Under the pieces are notes generated by a model that saw only the letters and a program-made list of their open reading frames with translations, made no database searches and was not told the origin of the DNA. The position numbers and the translations under genes are program-made. Shown in pieces: positions 1-7,571 of a DNA stretch of 22,328 bases. Positions within the stretch are counted from its first letter, which is position 1. Every line of letters starts with the position of its first letter. Source of the DNA: a virus; the IMG/VR virus record IMGVR_UViG_3300036985_007345, positions 1 through 22,328 of that record; one strand, given 5' to 3'.

Positions 1-37
1 GGCGGCAGAGCTGCCGAGCAACTGGTGGTGCGAGGGA

Positions 38-439
38 ATGAAAGAATGGACAGCGCAGCGCGCCTCCACCAAGGAAGCCATGAAGCTCCTCGACCTAGCC
101 GCCATCCGAGCGCGCTGCGATGCAGCGGACGTTCCCGCGCTCCTCGCGTACGTCCATGATCTGGAGCAAGAGCTTGCAGAAAACGACCGCCTGCGCGACG
201 CGCTTGCAGAGCGCGCCCTCACCGCCGAGGAGCGACTAGAGCAAATGGCCCGCGAGCGCGACAAAGAGCGAGAGGAGTGGGCGTCTCGACGTTGCGAGTG
301 CAGCGCGTCCGACTCCTGCAAGATGGCCCGCGAGCGCGACGAGGCAGTCCATGCCTGCGCTGTCGCGCTCGCAGAGCGGATCACTTGGTATCAACGAGGA
401 CGCGAAGAGGCGCTGAAGGAGAACTCTGAACGTGCATAG
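38..439 (+). CDS. Small coiled-coil phage protein, unknown function
   Basis: Encodes up to 133 residues, almost entirely charged helix (repeated E/R/A/L heptads), so a coiled coil is likely. The start is uncertain. ATG 38 has GAGGGA just before it and overlaps a TGA at 39-41 in another frame. ATG 80 has a better AAGGAAG at 71-77 and begins with MKLLDLAAIRARCDAAD, which resembles the opening 'DLAAIRARCDAA' of many small phage proteins that continue with 'DVPAL...LRxEN', as seen here. The frame is also open upstream to the window edge, so a longer protein cannot be excluded. MARERD is encoded twice by an exact 18-base repeat. Four cysteines cluster near residues 87-94 and 107 without a clear metal-site pattern. 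It ends 8 bases inside the next gene. The gene looks real but no function can be assigned. Confidence 0.7.
   Translation: MKEWTAQRASTKEAMKLLDLAAIRARCDAADVPALLAYVHDLEQELAENDRLRDALAERALTAEERLEQMARERDKEREEWASRRCECSASDSCKMARERDEAVHACAVALAERITWYQRGREEALKENSERA
71..77 (+). promoter_or_regulatory. Ribosome binding site favouring the ATG 80 start
   Basis: AAGGAAG sits three bases upstream of ATG 80 in the first gene. The family-like N-terminus begins at this codon, so it competes with the ATG 38 start. The spacing is short, so this is suggestive only. Confidence 0.35.
245..340 (+). repeat. 18-base direct repeat inside the first gene
   Basis: ATGGCCCGCGAGCGCGAC occurs exactly at 245-262 and again at 323-340, 78 bases apart and in frame, encoding MARERD both times. 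This looks like local duplication in a coiled-coil gene. The sequence between the copies is not itself repeated. Confidence 0.85.
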
Positions 440-839
440 TCAAAATGGTAATGTGTTCCGCCTCGTGTGCAGCGAATTTGGCGGCGAGGGATTTGAGATC
501 GAGCTGCGCGACAACATCGTCTCCGTCAACACTTGGGGCGACTCAGGCAAAGTCATCGTTTGTGATGACCAGCTCGAATCCTTCACGAGTGACCTAGTCG
601 CCGCGCTGGCATTCCTCGAAGCTCGCTCCGCCAGGCATATTGCGAAACGGGTCTACAAGTCTCCTCCAGCGACAGCTGACGAAAGCCTCGATGCGGAGTT
701 TGTCTGCAGCAGCTGCACAAGGTCCGTCTTCATCCCATCCGGGCAGGAGAAGCCAATCGGCTGGGAAGAAGGCCCGTCCGGGCTTGCGTGCAACGACTGT
801 CAACTGATTGCTCGCCGCGTGAGGGCATCTCGTGGATGA
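432..839 (+). CDS. Small protein with C-terminal zinc-ribbon-like Cys4 motif
   Basis: Encodes 135 residues from a GTG start at 432, preceded by AAGGAG at 416-421, and overlaps the preceding gene by 8 bases. The N-terminal ~65 residues look alpha/beta. The C-terminal part has two CxxC knuckles, C92-x2-C95 and C120-x2-C123, separated by 24 residues that include 'GWEEGPSGLAC'. Small phage zinc-ribbon proteins commonly show a 'GW...G..C..C' layout of this kind, so one zinc ion is probably bound. A nucleic-acid or protein-binding adaptor role is possible, but no enzyme motif is visible. It ends in TGA 837-839, 8 bases past the GTG of the next gene, which indicates translational coupling. Confidence 0.75.
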   Translation: MHSQNGNVFRLVCSEFGGEGFEIELRDNIVSVNTWGDSGKVIVCDDQLESFTSDLVAALAFLEARSARHIAKRVYKSPPATADESLDAEFVCSSCTRSVFIPSGQEKPIGWEEGPSGLACNDCQLIARRVRASRG

Positions 840-1131
840 GCCGCTTGTGGCCCCGGACTACAACGAGCTTGCCAAGGAGCTGTCCGCCGACCTTGAGAGA
901 CTCGAGTATCTCCTGGTGGACTATTACAGGCTTCAGGCCGAGCAAGAAGATGCCGTCGTCTACTTCAAGGACTGCGTCTCCCAAGCAAACAAGCGCACGG
1001 CTGCGTACATGCTTCGACTGACTGCAGCGCACGCGGATGTTGCCAAGCTTTCTAGCAAGCTCTCAAAGGCCAAACGAAAGGCCAAGCGAGTTGCATGCAC
1101 GTCCTACTTTTACGCCAAGGCACGGGAATGA
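832..1131 (+). CDS. Small helical protein, unknown function
   Basis: Encodes 99 residues from GTG 832. The sequence is almost wholly helical. An acidic first half (residues 10-45, heptad-like leucines) leads to a strongly basic segment rich in K and R at about residues 72-90. It has no recognised domain. The acidic-then-basic charge split would suit a dimer that touches nucleic acid, but this is a guess. Another frame (788-1021) is also open over this stretch. I prefer this frame because it continues the 8-base overlap pattern and ends in an ATGA overlap with the next gene at 1128-1131. Confidence 0.65.
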   Translation: MDEPLVAPDYNELAKELSADLERLEYLLVDYYRLQAEQEDAVVYFKDCVSQANKRTAAYMLRLTAAHADVAKLSSKLSKAKRKAKRVACTSYFYAKARE

Positions 1132-1316
1132 CATCGAGATACGACTTGCTCCGGGGCAAGATCGAAGAAGAGCCGGGGTTCGCCCCAGCTAGCCTCTGCA
1201 AGCAAGTCTTTATCGGCGGCAGGCTGGCAGAGACGACGAACATCACGCAGCCAGAAACCCTGGCAATGACACCATACCAGCTACTCAAACTCATCGAATC
1301 CAACGGAGTCTACTAA
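1128..1316 (+). CDS. 62-residue phage protein, unknown function
   Basis: The start is set at ATG 1128, where ATGA overlaps the TGA of the previous gene and AAGG lies at 1117-1120. An ATG at 1095 would add 11 residues that lie inside the previous gene and look like shadow sequence. The protein begins MTSRYDLLRGKIEEEPGF, is mixed alpha/beta and ends SNGVY. I recognise no family. Its TAA at 1314-1316 overlaps the next ATG by one base (TAATG), so the two genes are probably coupled. Confidence 0.65.
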   Translation: MTSRYDLLRGKIEEEPGFAPASLCKQVFIGGRLAETTNITQPETLAMTPYQLLKLIESNGVY

Positions 1317-1696
1317 TGCTTCTTCAGCGAGCCATCTTCCTTCGAGGCGTCTTCGACCCTGCTGACGCGACCCGAATCACCACCACGCTCTACCGACCAA
1401 AACATGCCGACTTGCGCTGCGAGGGGTCTTTCGTATGCTCGGGAGACCTGATGGTTCCCATCGGCAACGTGGTCGAAATGAAGGTCTTCCAGCAGGGCCA
1501 GCCAGAAACGGCCAAGCCGGAGACCGTTGGCCCCGAGGCCCGCGTCATCCGCGTCCATGCCGCAATCGTAAATGACCAAACCGTGGCGGAGGAGGCTGCG
1601 GCTTCCGAGGAGATGTCCATTGAAGAAGCCCCTACTGTCCGCCGTCGAGGTCGCCCCCGCCGAATCCCTGCTGTCATCGGACCAGATACTCAATGA
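1316..1696 (+). CDS. Small protein with C-terminal AT-hook-like motif, upstream of terminase
   Basis: Encodes 126 residues from ATG 1316, with GGAG at 1305-1308. Residues 1-85 look beta-rich with two cysteines (35, 41). Residues 90-107 are acidic (EEAAASEEMSIEEA). Residues 109-116 read RRRGRPRR, which has the GRP core and flanking arginines of an AT-hook, a minor-groove DNA-binding motif. Its place directly before the large terminase is where a small terminase subunit is often found, but the protein lacks a visible helix-turn-helix and the small-terminase layout, so I do not call it one. The last ~77 bases overlap the preferred start region of the terminase gene; this overlap encodes the basic tail. 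Confidence 0.7.
   Translation: MLLQRAIFLRGVFDPADATRITTTLYRPKHADLRCEGSFVCSGDLMVPIGNVVEMKVFQQGQPETAKPETVGPEARVIRVHAAIVNDQTVAEEAAASEEMSIEEAPTVRRRGRPRRIPAVIGPDTQ
1607..1612 (+). promoter_or_regulatory. Ribosome binding site for a TTG start of the terminase
   Basis: GAGGAG is followed by 7 bases and then TTG 1620, in frame with the large terminase. The alternative ATG at 1572 has no purine-rich site in front of it. This decides the start in favour of TTG 1620, giving 551 rather than 567 residues. Confidence 0.5.
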
Positions 1697-3275
1697 GTTT
1701 GAGGCTCGAGTCAGGCAAAACCTCGAGGACAAGAGCCTCGTTCACTTCGAAGGTCTTCTCACCTCTCCTTTGGGTTTTGGCCTCACCACTGCTAGCCCAC
1801 TTCAGCGCGCTATTGCTCGTATTGCCGATGGGCGTCCTCTTGCTGAGCTTGCTGAAGACCCGGTTGTGTTACGCGCGCTTGGCGGAGTCATACCTGATGC
1901 TGTCAAACCGTCTGAACTCGCAATCGTCTCGGGAATTCGCACGGCGAAAAGCTTATCGGCAGCGGCGCTTGCAGTGCATTGGTCGCAGCGGGCGGACCTT
2001 TCCAAGCTAGGCCCTGGCGAGATTCCGCGTATCTCCATCGTATCTGTGTCAAAGGACCTCGCGGACGTCGTCTACGGCCACATCGTAGGCCGAACGATGG
2101 CGTCTCCACTCCTGTCAAAGCTTGTCCTGGAGACTCCGACAGCCGACACCTTGATGATGCGTCACCCGTCAGGGCGGCCCGTAGAGATTAAGGTCGTCGC
2201 ATCCAGCAAGGCCGGCACGTCCCTCGTGGCCCGCTGGTCTGCCGGCGTCATCCTCGACGAAGTGGCCCGATGGGGAGCGGACGACGCAGCCGTCTCCGTC
2301 AACGACCTTCGAGACGCCGTCCTGTTGCGTATCGTGCCAGGCGCGCAGCTGGTTTACATCAGCTCTCCATGGTCCCCCATGGGGTTCCTTTATGAGCTGG
2401 TGAAAGAACGGTGGGGAAAGCCGACGCAAGACTGCGTCGTGGTGAAAGCTCCGGCCTACGACATGGCTCCCATCATCTGGACGCCTGAAAAACTAGAGAT
2501 TGCCAAGCGGGACCCGCGCATCTACCGCACCGACATCGAGGCGGAGTTTGCGGACCCAGAAGAGGCGATGTTCACGACAGGGATGATTGAGGCAGCGACC
2601 AGGGAGAGCCCCGTCTTTCTCTCTCCTGAGCCAGGCATCCAGTACACCGCGGCAATTGACCCAGCGACGCGCGGCAACGCGTTCACGCTCATCGTGGCGA
2701 CAGGTCAAGGGCGGAAGAAGAAGGCCGTCGTGATGGCCAAACAGTGGATTGGAAGCTCGGTCAACCCGCTGAGCCCCAAAACCATCCTGCAAGAGATCGG
2801 AACGATACTCAAAGCCTATCGAGTTACCGTTCTTGATAGCGACCAGTACATGGGCGATGCGCTGCGAGACTTGGCAATGGAAGTCGGGCTCGTCCTCGTC
2901 CCGCATGTGTGGACATCAACGGAGCGGACGAAGCGGTACATGGCGCTGCGGACGATGTTCGAGCTTGGCGACGTAGAACTCCCTCCAGACCCTGTCGTCA
3001 GGATGGACTTGCAGCGTGTTATCCGGCGGTATTCTCAGAGCGGCATCAGCATCGACCTGGCAAAGAGCGGAGACGGCCGACACGCCGACTACGCCCCAGC
3101 CATCTGCATGGCTCTCACTCGATGGCACGAGCATGAAATATCGACGCACCAATCGGTGTTCGAGCAGGGCTACAACCGCCTCTCCGAAGAGGAAAAGAAC
3201 ATCTGGGGGCCCTTGGAAAAGAAATGGAGGAAGAAAAATGAAATCGAAAACAGGTATAAGCGGTTTATGCCTTGA
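1620..3275 (+). CDS. terL: Terminase large subunit (packaging ATPase-nuclease)
   Basis: Motor that pumps genomic DNA through the portal into the prohead and cuts it. With TTG 1620 as residue 1 it is 551 residues, a normal length. The ATPase part shows a P-loop-like SGIRTAKS (104-111, lysine 110), the Walker B strand GVILDE followed by VARW (209-218), and the coupling motif VYISSP (245-250). The C-terminal nuclease has acidic sites in AIDPA (D347), VLDSD (D406, D408) and HADYAPA (H488, D490), the usual three-site RNase-H-like pattern. The P-loop is unusual in having alanine before the lysine instead of glycine. An in-frame ATG at 1572 is the alternative start but lacks a ribosome site and would lie deeper within the previous gene. 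It is followed by a 33-base gap and the portal gene, the usual packaging order. Confidence 0.93.
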   Translation: MKKPLLSAVEVAPAESLLSSDQILNEFEARVRQNLEDKSLVHFEGLLTSPLGFGLTTASPLQRAIARIADGRPLAELAEDPVVLRALGGVIPDAVKPSELAIVSGIRTAKSLSAAALAVHWSQRADLSKLGPGEIPRISIVSVSKDLADVVYGHIVGRTMASPLLSKLVLETPTADTLMMRHPSGRPVEIKVVASSKAGTSLVARWSAGVILDEVARWGADDAAVSVNDLRDAVLLRIVPGAQLVYISSPWSPMGFLYELVKERWGKPTQDCVVVKAPAYDMAPIIWTPEKLEIAKRDPRIYRTDIEAEFADPEEAMFTTGMIEAATRESPVFLSPEPGIQYTAAIDPATRGNAFTLIVATGQGRKKKAVVMAKQWIGSSVNPLSPKTILQEIGTILKAYRVTVLDSDQYMGDALRDLAMEVGLVLVPHVWTSTERTKRYMALRTMFELGDVELPPDPVVRMDLQRVIRRYSQSGISIDLAKSGDGRHADYAPAICMALTRWHEHEISTHQSVFEQGYNRLSEEEKNIWGPLEKKWRKKNEIENRYKRFMP

Positions 3276-3308
3276 TCAAAGTCCATAGAACTGGATACTT
3301 GGCCAGGA

Positions 3309-5183
3309 ATGGCCATCGAAAACGACACAGCTGAAGCGTGGTGGCTCGTTGACGCGAAAGGGGAAGACCCATCCAGCGCGATCATCGGAGCCATTACTGC
3401 TATTCGCAACGAGGTTGCTTACCGGCGGCAGATGTGGGTTCGCGCAGCGCAGACGTATGGCGTCGACCTCCGCATGTTCGGCATGCCCTCGCGCAACATC
3501 TGGGATGAACGCGTGGCCTTCAACATCGCGCGGAATACCATCCACACAATGCAGGCCAAGCTCGCCAGGCAGATGCCCTTGCCAAGCGCGCAGACGGTTG
3601 GGGCTGACTTTATCCAGCGAGACCGCGCCAAGCGGTTCGACAGGTTCCTCAACGGCGCGTTCAGCGTAGCAAGCTACGCCAAGACCTACCCGCAGCTCCT
3701 TCTCGACGTGCTTGTCTTCGGGACGGCGGCGGTCAACGTCTATGTCCAAGACGGAGTAGTCTGCATCGAGCGACTCCCCATCTTCGACATCCTCGTGTCC
3801 GAGGCCGAGGCCCGATATGGGCTGCCTCGATGCCTCTATCATCGGTATTACATCGACCGTTCGGTCGTGATGGACCTGTTTGGAGTCGACGACTCAAATC
3901 TCTACGGCAGCAAGAAGGACCGCATCAGCGCGATCCAAAGCTCGCCGCGTCCGGCGGACGACGACTCAAACTACGTCAACAGCGGCCGGTACTCGGACCA
4001 GATTCTGGTCTACCAGGCGACGCACCTTGCGTCTGGCCCCGATGCAGACGACGGCCAGCGCGTCATTTCGCTTCGAACCGGCTCGCTTCAAGTACAGAAG
4101 TGGAAGCGCGACAAGAACTACGGCGCGGCGTTCCTCCGCCTGCAAGCCCAGCTGACGGGCTTCTACGGCCCGTCCATGGCCATCGAGCTGGCGGCTGCGC
4201 AGAACGAGTACGACAAGCTTTCTGAGAAGATTCAGGCTGCGCACAACCTCATGGGCGGAAGCCACATCATGGTCCAGACTGGGACGCTGTCGAAGACCCA
4301 TATCGACAACGACATCGGCACGATCATCGAATACGCGGGAGCGCCACCGACGACGTTCAACCCGCAGCCGGTGCATCCTGACACGTACATGTACAAAGAC
4401 ATGATCGCTCAGAACATGCTCCGCTACCAGGGCATTTCCGAGCTGGCAGCGCAATCGGTGCTGCCGGCAGGGCTGCGCCAAGCGTCGGGCAAGGCGCTAT
4501 CGGTCTACGACGACATGGAAGACGCGCGGTTCCGCGTTGCGCACGAGGCGGTACGCCAATTTCACATCGACATTGGCTGGCTTATCGTTGACGCGTGCGA
4601 AGAAGCCGAGGCCTTGGGGCAATCGGTCGAAGTCCTCTCGCCGAACCAGGGATACCTAGAGCGGCTGAACTGGAAAGACGTAAAGATGGACCGCAAGGAG
4701 TACATCCTGCGGTGCGAGCCGGTTTCCGCGCTCTCGCAGACGAAAGCGTCGCTATTTTCCGAAGTCCTCGAGCTTGTTGACCGCAAGGTCATCACGGACA
4801 GGCAAGTTGTCGGGCGTCTTCTCGACATCCCCGACATCGAAGCGGAACGAGACCTCGAGACAGCCGACGTCGACGTAATCGACAAGACGGTCTCGCTGAT
4901 TCTTCGCGGCAAGCCATACCCGGACCCGGACAAGCGACTCAAGCTCGACCTGGCGTACGACCGCGCCCGAAAGTTTTACAACAAGGCCCGTGTCGACGGC
5001 GTTGCGGACGAACGTATCGCGGCGCTGGACGATTACATCAACAAGATTGAGTCTTTGCTGATGCAGGCTCAGGCAGAGCAGCAGGAGCAGCAGGCGCAAG
5101 CCGCCGCAGCCCAACAGCCGCCACAACAAGAAGCACCGCAGGCAGAAGCGCCTGCAGCACCCATGGAGGACCCGAATGTCTGA
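3309..5183 (+). CDS. Portal protein (head-tail connector)
   Basis: The dodecameric ring at one capsid vertex through which DNA enters and leaves. It is 624 residues long. Residues ~70-195 show the portal-like run NIARNTIHTMQAKLA, then DVLVFGTAAVNVYVQDG (133-149), ERLPIFDILV (154-163) and YGLPRCLYHRYYIDRS (170-185). These match the 'N.i...vdt..ak', 'FGTg..kv' and 'GkPr...r..vdR' pattern of podovirus-type portals. Position between terminase and scaffold supports the call. The last ~45 residues are a Q/A/P/E-rich tail after a helix (YINKIESLLMQAQAEQQ), probably disordered. The start is fixed by the only in-frame ATG in the short gap. AGGA touches that ATG directly, an unusually tight ribosome site, so initiation may be weak or coupled. 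It overlaps the scaffold gene by 8 bases. Confidence 0.88.
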   Translation: MAIENDTAEAWWLVDAKGEDPSSAIIGAITAIRNEVAYRRQMWVRAAQTYGVDLRMFGMPSRNIWDERVAFNIARNTIHTMQAKLARQMPLPSAQTVGADFIQRDRAKRFDRFLNGAFSVASYAKTYPQLLLDVLVFGTAAVNVYVQDGVVCIERLPIFDILVSEAEARYGLPRCLYHRYYIDRSVVMDLFGVDDSNLYGSKKDRISAIQSSPRPADDDSNYVNSGRYSDQILVYQATHLASGPDADDGQRVISLRTGSLQVQKWKRDKNYGAAFLRLQAQLTGFYGPSMAIELAAAQNEYDKLSEKIQAAHNLMGGSHIMVQTGTLSKTHIDNDIGTIIEYAGAPPTTFNPQPVHPDTYMYKDMIAQNMLRYQGISELAAQSVLPAGLRQASGKALSVYDDMEDARFRVAHEAVRQFHIDIGWLIVDACEEAEALGQSVEVLSPNQGYLERLNWKDVKMDRKEYILRCEPVSALSQTKASLFSEVLELVDRKVITDRQVVGRLLDIPDIEAERDLETADVDVIDKTVSLILRGKPYPDPDKRLKLDLAYDRARKFYNKARVDGVADERIAALDDYINKIESLLMQAQAEQQEQQAQAAAAQQPPQQEAPQAEAPAAPMEDPNV

Positions 5184-6108
5184 TGAACTTGCAACCCGAA
5201 TGCGCGCCGCGGTTGACGCTGCCGTTGTCGCTAACACTCCCGAACCTGTAGCCTCTGCGGAGACTGAGTCCACCGACGAGCCTGCACTTGCGGACGACGA
5301 AGCTGGCCTTGACGCAGCTGCTCCAGACGCCGATCAAGCAGAAGAACCTTCTGAGGCAGCGATTCAAGAACTCGACATGGTGGACGAGATTTTGGCGGTA
5401 CGCCAAGATGCTCAGCGTCGTGTTCGGAAAGCGGAACAGCGAGCGGTCAAGCTCGAGGCTGACCTTCGCAAGGCCACTGAGTCGGCAGAGATGGGCAAGA
5501 AGCAGCTCGTGGACGAACTGTTCAAGAAGCTGCGTCGCTCGCCTGCGCGGACGTTTGAGGAATACGGTTACAAATTCCAGGACCTTATTGAGGCAGGGAT
5601 GCGCGAGGGGAACTCCGCGGACATGCCCTTCGTCAACGACCTTGACGAAGTGAAGCAGGAGCTTGCCGCAATCAAGGCGGAACGGGAAGAGCTGCGCCGG
5701 CAGCACGAAGAAAGCAATCGGCAGGAGCGCGAGAGTGGCGACCGTACGTCGTTTCTGACCCTCGTATCGAAGGCCGAATACCCGACGCTGTTTACCATGT
5801 TCAAAGGACATGAGGACGCCCTGTACGCAGAGGCGCGGAAGCTTGCCCAAGGCCACTACAAGGAGCACGGCCGCGTCCCGGACACCGTCTCGGTCATCCA
5901 GTACCTCGAGAATCGGTACCGGGAACGAGTCGGACAGGCTGGCGCGTTGCCAGCCGCAGCGCCAAAGGTCGCTTCCAAAAACCTGACAACGAAGGCTGCC
6001 AGCGAGTCGAGAAGCTCTGGCAAGCCCTATGGGCAGCTCGACCGCGATCAGCAGCGAGCCGCCCTTTTGAAGGCAGTGCAACAGGCAACCTCGCGACCCG
6101 CGAACTGA
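5176..6108 (+). CDS. Scaffold-like head assembly protein
   Basis: Encodes 310 residues from ATG 5176, with a strong GGAGGA at 5165-5170. Residues 20-65 are very acidic and disorder-like. Residues 65-120 and 150-190 are long charged helices likely to form coiled coils. Residues 120-145 (RSPARTFEEYGYKFQDLI) form a compact linker. The basic C-terminal tail, residues ~285-305 (QLDRDQQRAALLKAVQQ), is the kind of short helical hook that scaffolds use to bind coat protein. Composition, length and position between portal and coat are typical of phage scaffolds, which guide capsid assembly and leave before or during packaging. No protease motif is visible. Sequence alone cannot separate a scaffold from another internal capsid protein. 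Confidence 0.8.
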   Translation: MSDELATRMRAAVDAAVVANTPEPVASAETESTDEPALADDEAGLDAAAPDADQAEEPSEAAIQELDMVDEILAVRQDAQRRVRKAEQRAVKLEADLRKATESAEMGKKQLVDELFKKLRRSPARTFEEYGYKFQDLIEAGMREGNSADMPFVNDLDEVKQELAAIKAEREELRRQHEESNRQERESGDRTSFLTLVSKAEYPTLFTMFKGHEDALYAEARKLAQGHYKEHGRVPDTVSVIQYLENRYRERVGQAGALPAAAPKVASKNLTTKAASESRSSGKPYGQLDRDQQRAALLKAVQQATSRPAN

Positions 6109-6122
6109 AGGAATGAACTAAA

Positions 6123-7550
6123 ATGGCAATGACGAACCCTACCTACGGCGCGGTCTCCGCGATCCTCAAGACCAAGTACCCAGACGGCACGCTCCCGCAG
6201 GCGCTCTACCAAGAGTTTCCATTCGCGTCCCTCATCTCGAAGAAGACGGACTTCGACGGCGAAGACTATGTTGTGGCCCTTCAGAACGAGCGCCCTCAAG
6301 GTTCGTCCTCGAAGTTTGCTATCGCGCAGGGCATCTCAAAGGGTGGCGCTCGAGGCGGCGGCGGTAGCTACAAGCGTTTCCGCATCTTCCGCACGCGCCA
6401 CTACGGCATCTTGCGTATGGACGGCGAGACCATGAAGGCGGCAGTCCGCAACAGCGGCGCTCTCGTCGACTTGTGGAATACCGAAACGGACGGCATCTCG
6501 AAGAATGAGCTTGCCGAGTTGGAGTTCCAGCTCAACAGCGACGGCACGGGTCGTCGCGCGACGGTTGGTACGCCTACCGTGGCATTTGCCCTTGTTGACG
6601 GCTGGATCAATCTTGAGACCCCGGCGGACGCTGTCTTTTTCTATCTCGGCATGAAAATCGAGATTTCTAAGATCAGCGCGGTGGGCGCATTCAGCAAGAT
6701 CACCTCCGGCGCAGCGAGCGACTCGACGGGCGAAGGCCTTTATGTCGACCAGATTGACCGCCGCAACGGCCGTATCCTTGTGGCGGACTCAGCGGGAACG
6801 CCTGTCACCCTTGGTACGACTGGCGCGACGAGCATCACGGTCACCGCTGCAGTCGCCGCTGGCCAGTGGATTACCCGCGCGGGCGACGGGGCTCGCCCCG
6901 CTCGCATCCGTATCAGCGGCACGGTCTACGACACGTCTGGCGGAACATTCCCTGTTGTCGGTCTCGCCAGCAATGGCCTCGCAGACGGTCCAGTCGTCGG
7001 CGCGGAAGGCTGGATTCCTTCGGAAGTCCTCGATACCTCGACGGCTACTTTCTGGGGCCTCAATCGCACGCAGGACCCCGTCCGCCTTGCCGGTCAGCGC
7101 CTCGACGCCACGGGCCTTCCGCTCAACGAAGCACTCATGGAGGCGGAAGCCCTCGTGAGCATCCAAGGTGTCGGTCACCCCGATACCATCATGATCAACC
7201 CGCTCGACCTCCAGAACCTCAAGAAGGCTCTTGGAATTGACATTCGGTACGACCGCGTTCAGAGCAACGTGGCCGGCGTGTCGTTCAAGGCCATTGAGTA
7301 TGACGGAATGCACGGCCCGATGAAGATCATCGCGAACCCGTTCCAGCGCCGCTACTCGTGCAAGATGCTTCAGATGTCCGCATGGCAGCTGAAGACCCTC
7401 GGTCCAGCACCCCAGATGCTCGATTGGGACAACAACGACTACCTCCGCGTGTACGACGGCGACCAGTACGAGTCCCGCTTCGGTCACTACGGCCAGGCGT
7501 TCTGCAACAACCCCGGCGCAAACATCATCATCGACAACTTTGGTCGCTGA
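6123..7550 (+). CDS. Major capsid protein
   Basis: Coat protein that builds the icosahedral shell, 475 residues. AAGGA at 6108-6112 precedes ATG 6123. The C-terminal third matches the pattern of a large podovirus-type coat family: WGLNRTQDPVRLAGQRLDAT (311-330), NEALMEAEALV (335-345), MINPLDLQNLKKALG (357-371), GPMKIIANPF (398-407), MLQMSAWQLKTLGPAPQ (415-431) and a C-terminal RFGHYGQAFCNNPGA. The HK97 fold is inferred from the family. Residues ~139-304 form a beta-rich block rich in T, V and G that appears inserted between two coat-like parts. TGA is followed at once by an in-frame TAA (7548-7553), a double stop fitting a highly expressed gene. Confidence 0.9.
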   Translation: MAMTNPTYGAVSAILKTKYPDGTLPQALYQEFPFASLISKKTDFDGEDYVVALQNERPQGSSSKFAIAQGISKGGARGGGGSYKRFRIFRTRHYGILRMDGETMKAAVRNSGALVDLWNTETDGISKNELAELEFQLNSDGTGRRATVGTPTVAFALVDGWINLETPADAVFFYLGMKIEISKISAVGAFSKITSGAASDSTGEGLYVDQIDRRNGRILVADSAGTPVTLGTTGATSITVTAAVAAGQWITRAGDGARPARIRISGTVYDTSGGTFPVVGLASNGLADGPVVGAEGWIPSEVLDTSTATFWGLNRTQDPVRLAGQRLDATGLPLNEALMEAEALVSIQGVGHPDTIMINPLDLQNLKKALGIDIRYDRVQSNVAGVSFKAIEYDGMHGPMKIIANPFQRRYSCKMLQMSAWQLKTLGPAPQMLDWDNNDYLRVYDGDQYESRFGHYGQAFCNNPGANIIIDNFGR

Positions 7551-7571
7551 TAACCACAAAGGATCAGCACC

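Noticed and set aside
1-41. Possible end of an upstream gene (frame closing at TGA 39-41, overlapping ATG 38)
   Set aside because: Only 12 codons are visible and the other two frames are open as well, so it cannot be told from chance.
788-1021. 77-codon plus-strand frame overlapping the zinc-ribbon and helical genes, with an ATGA at 836
   Set aside because: The product is Ser/Thr/Pro/Arg-rich and low in protein-like pattern, whereas the 832-1131 frame gives a coherent helix and leads into the next gene's ATGA overlap.
5038-6081. 347-codon minus-strand open frame under portal and scaffold genes
   Set aside because: Leucine/arginine-rich shadow of acidic coding sequence, crossing a real gene boundary, with no recognisable motif.
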